From assembly GCF_000425065.1 (NCBI RefSeq), contig NZ_AULB01000027.1, positions 1 to 64,000 of the forward strand: DNA of 64,000 nucleotides, in the 5' to 3' direction. Of the stretch, positions 7,095-15,264 are shown piece by piece. The stretch comes from Actinomadura rifamycini DSM 43936 (GTDB taxonomy: Bacteria; Actinomycetota; Actinomycetes; Streptosporangiales; Streptosporangiaceae). Numbering within the stretch: position 1 is the stretch's first letter; every line of letters begins with the position of its first letter. Below the pieces are notes generated by a model. The model saw nothing but the letters and a program-made list of their open reading frames with translations. It made no database searches and was not told the DNA's origin. The position numbers and the translations under genes were made by a program.

Positions 7095-9032
7095 ATGCGG
7101 GACGGGGTGGCGCGCAAGCTGATCGCCGCGCACCTGGTGAGCGGGGAGGCGGTGCCGGGCGCCGAGATCGGGCTGCGGGTCGACCAGACCCTCACCCAGG
7201 ACGCGACCGGCACGATGGTGATGCTCGAACTGGAGGCGCTCGCTCTGGACCGGGTCCGGACGGACGTGTCGGTGCAGTACGTCGACCACAACCTGCTGCA
7301 GGCCGACGAGCGGAACATGGCCGACCACCTGTTCCTGCGGTCGGCGTGCCGGCGGTTCGGCCTCTGGTATTCGGGGGCGGGCAACGGCGTGTCGCATCCG
7401 ACGCACATGCAGCGGTTCGGGGTTCCGGGCGCGACGCTGGCGGGTTCGGACTCGCACACCTGCGCCGCCGGGTCGCTCGGGATGCTCGCGGTCGGCACCG
7501 GCGGGCTGGAGACGGCGATGGCGATGGCGGGGGAGCCGCTGTACGTCACGATGCCGGAGATCTGGGGCGTCCGGCTGACCGGGGAGACGCCGCCGTGGGT
7601 GAGCGCGAAGGACGTGATCCTGGAGATGCTGCGGCGGCACGGCGTGCGCGGCGGCGTCGGCCGGATCATCGAGTACCACGGGCCGGGCCTGGCGTCGCTG
7701 ACCGCGATGGACCGGCACGTCATCGCGAACATGGGCGCCGAGCTGGGCGCGACGACGACGGTGTTCCCGGCGGACGGGCGGGTGCGGGAGTTCCTGCGCG
7801 CGCAGGGCCGCGAGGGCGACTTCACCGAGATCGTCGCCGACGCGGGCGCCGCGTACGACGTCGCGGACGAGATCGACCTGGCGGCGCTGGAGCCGCTGAT
7901 CGCGCGGCCGGGCTCGCCGGGGGACGTGGTGCCGGTGCGGGAGGTCGCGGGGGAGGACGTGCACCAGGTCGTCGTCGGCTCGTCGGCGAACCCGGGCCCG
8001 CGGGACTTCGCGGCCGTCGCGGCGATCGTTCGGGGCCGGCGGGTGCACGCGGGCGTGTCGCTCGACGTGAACCCGACGTCCCGGCAGCTCCTGCTCGACC
8101 TCACCCGGACGGGCGCCGTCGCCGACCTGCTGCGGGCGGGCGCGCGGATCCACCAGGCCGGGTGCCTCGGCTGCATCGGCATGGGGCAGGCCCCCGCGGT
8201 CGGCCGCAACAGCCTGCGGACGTTCCCGCGGAACTTCCCCGGCCGGTCCGGGACGGAGGACGACCGGGTGTGGCTGTGCTCGCCCGAGACGGCCGCGGCC
8301 GCCGCGCTCACCGGGCGGATCACCGATCCCCGCGACCTGCCGATGGACCCGCCGCGGGTGCGGCTCCCCGCGGTCGCGGCGTCCGTCCGGGACGAGTTCG
8401 AGGCGCCGCTCCCGCCCCGGCGGGCCCGCGCCGTCCCGCTCGACAAGGCCCCCAGCATCGGGGCGCTGCCCGACCTCGACCCGCTCCCGGACGACCTGGA
8501 GGTCCCCGTCGTGATCACCGTCGGGGACGACGTGTCGACCGACGAGATCCTCCAGGCGGGCGCGCGGGCGCTGCCGTTCCGCAGCGACATCGCGCGGCTC
8601 GCCGACTTCGCGTTCGTCCGGCTCGACGAGGGTTACCCCGGACGGGCGCGGCGGGCCGGGGCGCACGCCGTCGTCGCGGGCCGCAACTACGGGCAGGGGT
8701 CGTCCCGCGAGCACGCCGCGATCGCGCCGCGCCACCTGGGGCTGCGGCTGGTCCTGGCCTGCGGGTACGCGCGGATCCACTGGCAGAACCTGGTCAACTT
8801 CGGGATCCTGCCGCTGGAGTTCGCCGACGAGGCCGACCGCGGGCGGATCGGGCAGGGCGACGTGCTGCGGATCGGGGGCGTCCGGGAGGCGCTGCGCGGG
8901 GGCGGGGACGTGGAGGTCCGCAACGTCACGAAGGGCGAGACGTACCGGGCGCGGCACCGGCTGTCGGCCCGGCAGCGCGAGCTGGTCGCGGCCGGCGGGC
9001 AGATCCCGCTGCTGCGCGAGCGCGCCCGCTGA
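7095..9032 (+). CDS. Aconitate hydratase, short (Aquifex-type) form
   Basis: 645 aa, aconitase superfamily with fused large (about 1-420) and swivel (about 470-640) domains. It is shorter than the ~900-residue AcnA and fits the Aquifex-type aconitase class. Cluster ligands are visible: Cys in GSDSHTCAAG and two Cys in AGCLGCIGMG. The swivel-domain YGQGSSREHAA carries the active-site Ser/Arg. The reaction would be reversible citrate/isocitrate isomerisation, although homoaconitase or a related hydro-lyase cannot be excluded. The start is ATG 7095, with AGGAGG inside the end of the upstream monooxygenase gene. The coupling to a monooxygenase is unusual for a TCA-cycle enzyme and hints at a dedicated catabolic role. 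Confidence 0.85.
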   Translation: MRDGVARKLIAAHLVSGEAVPGAEIGLRVDQTLTQDATGTMVMLELEALALDRVRTDVSVQYVDHNLLQADERNMADHLFLRSACRRFGLWYSGAGNGVSHPTHMQRFGVPGATLAGSDSHTCAAGSLGMLAVGTGGLETAMAMAGEPLYVTMPEIWGVRLTGETPPWVSAKDVILEMLRRHGVRGGVGRIIEYHGPGLASLTAMDRHVIANMGAELGATTTVFPADGRVREFLRAQGREGDFTEIVADAGAAYDVADEIDLAALEPLIARPGSPGDVVPVREVAGEDVHQVVVGSSANPGPRDFAAVAAIVRGRRVHAGVSLDVNPTSRQLLLDLTRTGAVADLLRAGARIHQAGCLGCIGMGQAPAVGRNSLRTFPRNFPGRSGTEDDRVWLCSPETAAAAALTGRITDPRDLPMDPPRVRLPAVAASVRDEFEAPLPPRRARAVPLDKAPSIGALPDLDPLPDDLEVPVVITVGDDVSTDEILQAGARALPFRSDIARLADFAFVRLDEGYPGRARRAGAHAVVAGRNYGQGSSREHAAIAPRHLGLRLVLACGYARIHWQNLVNFGILPLEFADEADRGRIGQGDVLRIGGVREALRGGGDVEVRNVTKGETYRARHRLSARQRELVAAGGQIPLLRERAR

Positions 9033-9077
9033 CCCGGACGCCGGGCCGGCGGGCGCGATCTGCCGGGGCTCACGGGG

Positions 9078-9482
9078 TCAGTAGCGGCGCTCCTCCCGCC
9101 CGTAGCCGAGTTCCTCGGCGACGTCCGCCAGGTTCTCGTACTCCCGGTCGGGCAGCGTCTCCAGCGCGCCGACGGCGTCGTCGCCGCCCGCGTCGGACAC
9201 GTGCGCGATCAGGTCGTTCGGCCGCGCCGGGTAGCGGACCCCGGTGAGCAGCCGCGCCAGCGCGCTGCGGTCCTCGACGTCGGACGCGCTCATTCCGGGC
9301 GGGGAGCCCTCGCGGGCGTCGCCGCCCCGCTCGGCCGGCTCCCACGTGTCCTGGTCGGAGGTCGGCTCGGTCTCCTTGAACTCCTCCGCGTGCGTGGAAT
9401 GGCCGCCGCGCACCATGCCTTGGGTCTCCCGGCCGATCTCGTCGTCGAGCTTCGCGCCGTGCTTGTCGCTCTTGTCGGGCAT
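9078..9482 (-). CDS. DUF2795-domain protein
   Basis: 134 aa, acidic and hydrophilic. The first ~70 residues look disordered (rich in Asp, Glu, Lys and Gly). The C-terminal ~55 residues (LLTGVRYPARPNDLIAHVSDAGGDD through LPDREYENLADVAEELG) match the DUF2795 pattern common in actinobacteria; its function is unknown. The ATG start is chosen because GAGGG lies about 10 nt upstream. An in-frame start at 9527 would add 15 residues without better support. Divergent from the PLP decarboxylase. Confidence 0.78.
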   Translation of the reverse strand: MPDKSDKHGAKLDDEIGRETQGMVRGGHSTHAEEFKETEPTSDQDTWEPAERGGDAREGSPPGMSASDVEDRSALARLLTGVRYPARPNDLIAHVSDAGGDDAVGALETLPDREYENLADVAEELGYGREERRY

Positions 9483-9581
9483 GTTGACGGCCCTCTCTTT
9501 CGTCCTCCCTGCGCGCTTACCGATCACATCGTTCCCGGGCGGACGTGCCCAAACATGCGGCTACCGGCCCTTACGCGCCCA

Positions 9582-9587
9582 TAGGAT
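9582..9587 (+). promoter_or_regulatory. -10 element (TAGGAT) for PLP decarboxylase
   Basis: CATAGGATGCG contains TAGGAT 42 nt upstream of the GTG start at 9629, leaving a ~35-nt leader that carries the GGGGAGG ribosome-binding site. No clear -35 is visible. Confidence 0.35.
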
Positions 9588-9628
9588 GCGAGCGCGGTCG
9601 CGATGGCCGGATCAGGGGAGGTTTCAGG

Positions 9629-11077
9629 GTGGCAGGGCACATGACGCCGGAGGAGTTCCGCCGGTACGGCAGGCAGGTGGTCGACTGGATCGCCGACTAC
9701 CAGGAGCGGATCGAGTCCTACCCGGTGCTGTCGCGGGCGCTGCCCGGCGAGGTCCTGGCGGGGCTGCCCGAGCACCCGCCGGAGGAGGGCGAAGGGTTCG
9801 ACGCCGTCCTCGCCGACCTGGACCGCGTCGTGATGCCCGGGATCACCCACTGGCAGCACCCGAACTTCTACGCCTACTTCCCGGCCAACGCCAGCGGCCC
9901 CGCCATGCTCGGCGAGCTGCTGTCGGCCGGCCTCGGCGTCCAGGGCATGCTGTGGGCGACGAGCCCCGCCTGCACCGAGCTGGAGACCCGGGTCCTGGAC
10001 TGGCTCGCCGAACTGCTCGACCTGCCCGACCGGTTCCGCTCGGACGGCCCCGGCGGCGGCGTCATCCAGGACTCGGCGTCCGGCGCCGCCCTCGTCGCCG
10101 TCCTCGCCGCGATGCACCGCGCCGACGGCGGCGCGTCCGGCCGCGACGGCATCGCCGGCCGCCGCACCGTCTACGTCAGCTCGCAGACGCACTCGTCCCT
10201 GGAGAAGGCCGCCCGGATGGCGGGGATCGGCGCGGCGAACGTCCGCGTCGTCGACGTCGACCCCGGCACCCTCGCCATGGAGCCCGCCCACCTGGACGCG
10301 CTGCTCGCCGAGGACGCCGCGGCCGGGGCCCTCCCCGTGCTGGTCTGCGCCACCGTCGGGACGACCTCCACCACGGCGGTCGACCCGGTGCGCGCCATCG
10401 GCGAGGTGTGCCGCCGGCACGGCGTCTGGCTGCACGTCGACGCCGCCTACGCGGGCGTCGCGGCGGTCTGCCCCGAGTTCCGGTGGATCAACGACGGGCT
10501 CGCCGAGTACGCCGACTCCTACTCCACCAACCCGCACAAGTGGCTGCTCACCAACTTCGACTGCAACACCATGTGGATCGCCGACCGCGAACCCCTCCTC
10601 GGCGCCCTGTCGATCCTCCCCGAGTACCTGCGGAACCGGGCCAGCGCGTCCGGCGACGTCGTCGACTACCGGGACTGGCAGGTGCCGCTCGGCCGCCGGT
10701 TCCGCGCCCTCAAGCTGTGGTCGGTGATCCGCTGGTACGGCGCGGAGGGGCTGCGCGAGCACGTCCGCACCGGGGTGCGGCTCGCGCAGGACCTCGCCGC
10801 CGCGATCGCCGGCGACCCCGCGTTCGAGCTGCTGGAGCCGCACCCGTTCGGGCTGGTCTGCTTCCGGCCGCGCTGGGACGGCCTCGACGGCGACGCGGCG
10901 GACGCCGAGACGATGGCGCTGATGGAGCGGCTGAACGCGTCCGGCGACCTGTACCTCACGCACACCAAGGTCGGCGGGCGGGTGCTGCTGCGCATGGCGA
11001 TCGGCGCCCCCGCCACCGCCGACGCGCACGTCCGGGCCGCCTGGAAGCGCATCCGCGAGGAGGCCGGCGTCGGCTGA
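9629..11077 (+). CDS. Pyridoxal-phosphate-dependent (aromatic) amino-acid decarboxylase, group II
   Basis: 482 aa, matching the DOPA/aromatic-L-amino-acid decarboxylase family in length and order of motifs: N-terminal EEFRRYGRQVVDWIADY, HPNFYAYFPANAS substrate loop, CATVGTTSTTAVDP, HVDAAYAG and the PLP-lysine signature YSTNPHKWLLTNFDC. A cytosolic homodimer releasing CO2 and an amine is expected; Trp, Tyr, DOPA or Phe are the usual substrates and cannot be separated by eye. The GTG start at 9629 has GGGGAGG 7 nt upstream; the in-frame ATG at 9641 is too far from it. It ends in a hairpin shared with the convergent P450. Confidence 0.88.
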   Translation: MAGHMTPEEFRRYGRQVVDWIADYQERIESYPVLSRALPGEVLAGLPEHPPEEGEGFDAVLADLDRVVMPGITHWQHPNFYAYFPANASGPAMLGELLSAGLGVQGMLWATSPACTELETRVLDWLAELLDLPDRFRSDGPGGGVIQDSASGAALVAVLAAMHRADGGASGRDGIAGRRTVYVSSQTHSSLEKAARMAGIGAANVRVVDVDPGTLAMEPAHLDALLAEDAAAGALPVLVCATVGTTSTTAVDPVRAIGEVCRRHGVWLHVDAAYAGVAAVCPEFRWINDGLAEYADSYSTNPHKWLLTNFDCNTMWIADREPLLGALSILPEYLRNRASASGDVVDYRDWQVPLGRRFRALKLWSVIRWYGAEGLREHVRTGVRLAQDLAAAIAGDPAFELLEPHPFGLVCFRPRWDGLDGDAADAETMALMERLNASGDLYLTHTKVGGRVLLRMAIGAPATADAHVRAAWKRIREEAGVG

Positions 11078-11099
11078 CCCGGCCGGGCGGCCGGGTCAG
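11074..11099. terminator. Bidirectional hairpin terminator spanning both stop codons
   Basis: CTGACCCGGCC and its exact complement form an 11-bp stem closing a GGGC loop. The two stop codons (TGA 11075-11077 on plus, TCA 11096-11098 read as TGA on minus) lie within the two arms, so one palindrome can terminate both convergent genes. There is no T-tract. Confidence 0.6.
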
Positions 11100-12526
11100 G
11101 AGCGGCGCATCAGCCGCATGATGCGCCGCACCAGCGACGTCGCCCCGGGCTCGTCGGAGCCCGCGGCGGCCTCCTCCCCGGCCGGCTGCTCCGCGGCCTC
11201 CGGGCGCGTCCCGAAGTCCCCGGCGAGCGTGTAGTTCACCGGCAGCGACCGCAGGCCCCGGATGAGCGGGGACGAGCGCCACGGGAGCTGGTCGGGCGGC
11301 AGCGCCAGGTCCAGCGACGCGAACCGGTGGAACGCCCGCTCCACCGCGATCATCGTGATCGTGGTGGCCAGGTCGCGGCCGAGGCAGGCGTGCGGGCCCG
11401 CGCTCCAGGCCAGGTGCGCGCGGGAGCTGTAGACCGAGTCCTGGGAGCCGCCGCCGGTGAACGCGGGGTCGAGGTGCGCGGCGGCGGGGGACACCATGAC
11501 CGGGTCCCCGGCCGCGATCCGGAACCGGCCGAGCCGCACGTCCGACCGGGGCCACCGGAACGCCAGGTTCGCCATGGGCGGGTGCGCGATCGACGCCCGG
11601 TTGATCGCCTCCTTGATCATCCCGGCGGAGAGGCTGTCGCGGGCGCCGGTCTCCCCAATGAGCACCTCCGTGATGGTGTTGCAGATCAGGTTCGCGGTGA
11701 TGTCGCCCGACAGCCCGGTGAGCATCGCCATCTCCCGGGCGAGCTCCTCGGCCGTCAGGTCCGGCGCGGCGGCGAGCATGTAGGACGGCAGGTCCTCGCG
11801 CGGCTCGCGCACCCGCGCCTCGCACACCTCGGCGACCCGCGCCATCAGCCGGTCGGACGCCTCCTGCGCGTCCGGGCCCGCGTCCAGCACCCGCCACAAA
11901 TCCATGATCATCTCGTCGGCGCCGGAGTCGGTGGGGAAGCCGATCAGCCGTCCGGTGACCATCAGCGGCAGCGGGCGGGCGTACTGCGCGGACAGGTCGG
12001 CCCAGCCCGACCGGCCGCCGCTCTCCGCGATGACGGTGATCAGCTCGTCGGCGTAGGCGTGCACGGCCCGCTCCAGCTCCCGTGCCTGGGGGCGCCCGCG
12101 TTCCTGGAACGGCCGCAGCCCCTCGCTCCACGCGCCGCGCAGCCGGGTCGACTCGGCGCCGTCGCGGAACCCGGAGCTGTCGGACTCCATCACCGGCAGC
12201 ATCGGCCAGTCCGCGGGCACCTGCCCCTCCCGGTACGCGCGCCAGGAGTCGACCCGCCGGCTCCACACGCCGCGGGCGTCCCGCAGGACGTCCAGCACCT
12301 GCGAGTAGCCGATGACCAGCCACACGGGCACGCCCAGCACGTCCACCGGCGCGACCGGCCCGTACTCGGCGCGCAGCCGCTCGTAGAACGCGGCGGGCCG
12401 CGACTCGTAGTCGCGGTTCAGCAGCGGCACCTTCGCCAGTGCCTCCAGGGGCGGATGCGTGCCGGACGCCTCCGCGGACGGGAAGTCGGCTTGCGGTGAC
12501 TGTGCTCGGGGGATCTGCGGCTCCAC
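11096..12526 (-). CDS. Cytochrome P450, conservon-associated type without canonical EXXR
   Basis: 476 aa. Haem motif AWSAGPHACLG with Cys381 is clear. The I-helix reads LTGLSGDITANL rather than AGxET, and no E-x-x-R occurs at the K-helix; the nearest is E306-AIN-R310 (one residue too many), before SIAHPPMANLAFRWP. The PPMAN spacing and overall pattern resemble the CYP157-type P450s found with actinomycete conservons (cvn), known for loss of EXXR. No cvnA-D genes are adjacent, so this copy is an orphan. A ~45-residue Ala/Glu-rich tail with a basic end (VRRIMRLMRRS) follows the fold. GTG start with AGGTGAGG upstream. Confidence 0.82.
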   Translation of the reverse strand: MEPQIPRAQSPQADFPSAEASGTHPPLEALAKVPLLNRDYESRPAAFYERLRAEYGPVAPVDVLGVPVWLVIGYSQVLDVLRDARGVWSRRVDSWRAYREGQVPADWPMLPVMESDSSGFRDGAESTRLRGAWSEGLRPFQERGRPQARELERAVHAYADELITVIAESGGRSGWADLSAQYARPLPLMVTGRLIGFPTDSGADEMIMDLWRVLDAGPDAQEASDRLMARVAEVCEARVREPREDLPSYMLAAAPDLTAEELAREMAMLTGLSGDITANLICNTITEVLIGETGARDSLSAGMIKEAINRASIAHPPMANLAFRWPRSDVRLGRFRIAAGDPVMVSPAAAHLDPAFTGGGSQDSVYSSRAHLAWSAGPHACLGRDLATTITMIAVERAFHRFASLDLALPPDQLPWRSSPLIRGLRSLPVNYTLAGDFGTRPEAAEQPAGEEAAAGSDEPGATSLVRRIMRLMRRS

Positions 12527-12624
12527 GACGCCTCACCTTAAGAGAGATCACTGGAATTGGGGAGCTTGTGGCGAAATCTCCGCCGAAGTTCGTTCGTTCG
12601 CGTGCGCCGCGGGCCGGCGCCTTA

Positions 12625-13314
12625 TTACTTGTAGAGCTTCTGCTCGTACTGCTCCGGGGTGTAGTGGCGCTCCAGCTCCTCCAGCGACTTCTCGGTGTAC
12701 TGGACGTCCTTGACGATCCGGGCGTGCGAGGGCAGCGCGTCCGGCTCCCAGGTGTCGGGACGCCACAGCTTCGACCGCATCAGCGCCTTCGCGCAGTGGA
12801 AGAAGATCTGCTCGATCTCCACGAGCAGCGCGAGGGCCGGGCGATGGCCCCGCACGACCATGTCGTCGAAGAACGGCGCGTCCCGCAGCAGCCGCGCCCG
12901 GCCGTTGATCCGCAGGGTCTCGCCCCGGCCCGGCACCAGGTAGATCAGGCCGATGTGCGGGTTCTCCAGGACGTTGAGGAACCCGTCGGCGCGCCGGTTC
13001 CCGGGGCGGTCCGGGATCGCGATCGTGGTGTCGTCCAGCACGCGGGTGAACCCGGGCGGGTCGCCCTTGGGGGAGACGTCGCAGTTCCCGGCGGCGTCGC
13101 TGGTGGAGATCAGGCAGAACGGCGACCGCGCCAGCCACGCGCGGTCCCACGCGTGCAGAGCGGTGCGCTCCTTGTCGATCGCACGGCGCATCGGGGCGCC
13201 CAGCATCTCGCGCAGCTCCTCCGCGGAACCGACCTCGACGTACCCGGAGGCACCGGCGGGCCCGGACGGGCCGGTCTCCGGCGGCGTGCCGGTGGTATCG
13301 GGGGTGAGCGTCAT
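12625..13314 (-). CDS. Pyridoxamine 5'-phosphate oxidase-family FMN protein (DR_2398-like)
   Basis: 229 aa, split beta-barrel flavin-binding family. The core (RTALHAWDRAWLARSPFCLISTSDAAGNCDVSP to RGHRPALALLVEIEQIFFHCAKA) fits the 'PPOX class probable FMN-dependent enzyme, DR_2398 family', which is not true PdxH. A role as a flavin- or F420-type reductase is possible; no substrate is known. An N-terminal Thr/Pro/Gly-rich ~25-residue segment is likely disordered. AAGGAG lies 9 nt before the ATG. It is in the same orientation as, and 98 nt upstream of, the orphan P450, so the two may be co-transcribed. Confidence 0.82.
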   Translation of the reverse strand: MTLTPDTTGTPPETGPSGPAGASGYVEVGSAEELREMLGAPMRRAIDKERTALHAWDRAWLARSPFCLISTSDAAGNCDVSPKGDPPGFTRVLDDTTIAIPDRPGNRRADGFLNVLENPHIGLIYLVPGRGETLRINGRARLLRDAPFFDDMVVRGHRPALALLVEIEQIFFHCAKALMRSKLWRPDTWEPDALPSHARIVKDVQYTEKSLEELERHYTPEQYEQKLYK

Positions 13315-13530
13315 CGCCGCTGCTCCTTCGGCGCCGGGGTAGGGAGGATCAGCGTAATCGGCCGCCGCCTGCGGCGGGCCGCCGGGCCGCCCCCGTGGGC
13401 CCGGCGGCCGGGCGCCACCGCCCGTACGGACCGGGCGCGCGGCCGGAACTCATCGCCGCCGCGACGGTGAATTCCCGGGCCCCGCGCGGTCGGAACGGTC
13501 GGACGGACGGCGCTGCGGCGGGAGGCACGG

Positions 13531-14133
13531 GTGGACACGGCGGTTCTGCTGGAAGAGGCGATCGCGTTCGCGCTGGACGCGGTCGCGCCCGTGACCGCCG
13601 CGGCGCTGGGCCGCCCGACGCCGTGCGCCGGGTGGAACCTGGACATGCTGCTGCGGCATGCCGCCGACTCGCTGGACGCGCTGGCGGAGGCCGCCGCGAC
13701 CGGCGCCGTGCGGCTGCTCCCCGAAGCGGGCCCGGACGGCGGCGCGCCCCCGCCGGACGATCCCGTCGCGGCGTTCCGGGACGGCGCCGCCCGGCTCGCG
13801 GACGTTTGGGCGGACGTCTGGGTGGACGCCGCCGTCGCGGACCGCGCGGTGGCGGTCGGCGGGTGCCCGCTGCACGCCGGCGTCGTCGCGGGCACGGGCG
13901 CCATCGAGATCGCGGTCCACGGCTGGGACGCGGCGTGGGCCGCCGGACGGCCCCGCCCGATCCCGCCGGATCTCGCGGCGCGCCTGCTGCACCTGGCGTC
14001 CGGGCTGGTCACCGCCGACACCCGGGCCGGGCTGTTCGCGCCGCCGGTGCCCGTTCCGCCGGGCGCCGGACCGCACGAGCGGCTGCTGGCGCACCTCGGC
14101 CGCGACCCGGCCCGCCAGCCGCGGGCGGCGTGA
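13531..14133 (+). CDS. TIGR03086-type metal-binding protein (DinB/maleylpyruvate isomerase fold)
   Basis: 200 aa. The PTPCAGWNLDMLLRHAADSLDALAEA segment near residue 29 and the later HGWDAAWAAGR (about 130-140) match the TIGR03086/mycothiol-dependent maleylpyruvate isomerase-like four-helix bundle, where conserved His residues (His42, His130 region) bind a divalent metal. Such proteins are thought to act in mycothiol chemistry or detoxification; the reaction here is unknown. GTG start with GGGAGG at proper spacing. Confidence 0.75.
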   Translation: MDTAVLLEEAIAFALDAVAPVTAAALGRPTPCAGWNLDMLLRHAADSLDALAEAAATGAVRLLPEAGPDGGAPPPDDPVAAFRDGAARLADVWADVWVDAAVADRAVAVGGCPLHAGVVAGTGAIEIAVHGWDAAWAAGRPRPIPPDLAARLLHLASGLVTADTRAGLFAPPVPVPPGAGPHERLLAHLGRDPARQPRAA

Positions 14134-14145
14134 TCGGCGCGCGGG

Positions 14146-15183
14146 TCAGCCGCGGGCGGCGTAGCGGCGGACGCCGCCCTCCTCGTGGACGTCCAGGACG
14201 CCCCGGTCGACGAGGACGTCCAGGTGCGCGTCGATCTCCAGGACGGCGAGCATCCGGCTGAAGGCGTCCAGGTCGCCCAGGGCCTTGCGGCGGCGCGTCC
14301 ACGGGATGGCGCTCGCCACCTCGAACGCCGTTCCGTGCCCGGCGCGGACCTGCTCGGCCGCCGCGTCGAGCCGCTGCGCGTGGTGCTCCAGCAGCTCATC
14401 GATGCGGGCGTGGGTGCTGGGCGTGACCGCGCCGTGCGCGGGCAGCAGCACCGTGTCGGGCATGTCGCGGACGATTCGCAGCGACTCGAGGTAGCTGCGC
14501 AGCGGCTTGGGCTCCGGCTCCCCCTCCAGCCCGATCGACGGGGAGATGTGCGGCAGGATGTGGTCGCCGGCGAACAGCAGCCCGGCGGCGGCGTCGCGCA
14601 GCACGATGTGGCCGCGGGTGTGGCCGGGCGTGGCGAACACGTCGAGGCCGCGGCCGGTCAGCCCGATCCGCTCCCCGTCGTCCAGCCAGGAGTCCGGCAC
14701 GACGGACGGGAAGTCCGGGTCGCGCGGGGGCCGTTCCTGCCCGGCGATCTCGTCGGCGAGGGCGTCCGCGCCGCACCGGCGCAGCAGCCCGACCTGCCGG
14801 AAGTGCGGGCCGTTCTCCCGGCCGAACGCCTCGATGGACGGACGCTCGCCGCGGCCGATCCGCACGCGCGTCCCGAACTCCTTGCGGAGCACGAGCGCCT
14901 GCGAGTAGTGGTCCCAGTGGGCGTGCGTGACGAGGAACTGCGCCACGTCGTCCAGGCCGTGCCCGAGGCTCCGCAGCGCGTCCTTCAGCCGCGTCGCCGT
15001 GTCGGGGAGCGCGAAGCCGGAGTCGACGACGACGAGGCCGTCCGGGTCCTCGATGACGTAGACGTTGACGGAGTGCAGCGACGGGATGGGAAGGGCGAGC
15101 GGGATCCGGTGCACCCCGGGCGCCACGGGATGGACGCCCGGTTCCGTCCAGTCCGTCGGCTGCTCCACTACCGATGCCGTCAC
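14146..15183 (-). CDS. MBL-fold metallo-hydrolase
   Basis: 345 aa. The metallo-beta-lactamase fold signature THAHWDH (near residue 86), later GHTRGH and AGDHILPH, and PAHGAVTP provide the zinc ligands. The C-terminal ~80 residues (HAQRLDAAAEQVRAG to VHEEGGVRRYAARG) form a winged-helix-like accessory domain seen in LACTB2-like/RNase Z-related hydrolases. No signal peptide; cytosolic. Substrates in this class include thioesters, lactones and RNA, and none can be chosen here. GTG start with a weak AGGGGG site. Confidence 0.85.
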   Translation of the reverse strand: MTASVVEQPTDWTEPGVHPVAPGVHRIPLALPIPSLHSVNVYVIEDPDGLVVVDSGFALPDTATRLKDALRSLGHGLDDVAQFLVTHAHWDHYSQALVLRKEFGTRVRIGRGERPSIEAFGRENGPHFRQVGLLRRCGADALADEIAGQERPPRDPDFPSVVPDSWLDDGERIGLTGRGLDVFATPGHTRGHIVLRDAAAGLLFAGDHILPHISPSIGLEGEPEPKPLRSYLESLRIVRDMPDTVLLPAHGAVTPSTHARIDELLEHHAQRLDAAAEQVRAGHGTAFEVASAIPWTRRRKALGDLDAFSRMLAVLEIDAHLDVLVDRGVLDVHEEGGVRRYAARG

Positions 15184-15264
15184 CGCGCGCCCCCTGTTTC
15201 TCGAATCTCGTTCGGGGGCACGCTACTTCATCCCGAATATCCGATTCTCATCGGGGTTGACACT

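Noticed and set aside
11096..13314. A conservon (cvn) locus
   Set aside because: Only the P450 resembles a conservon member. The histidine-kinase-like, roadblock, DUF742 and GTPase genes are absent.
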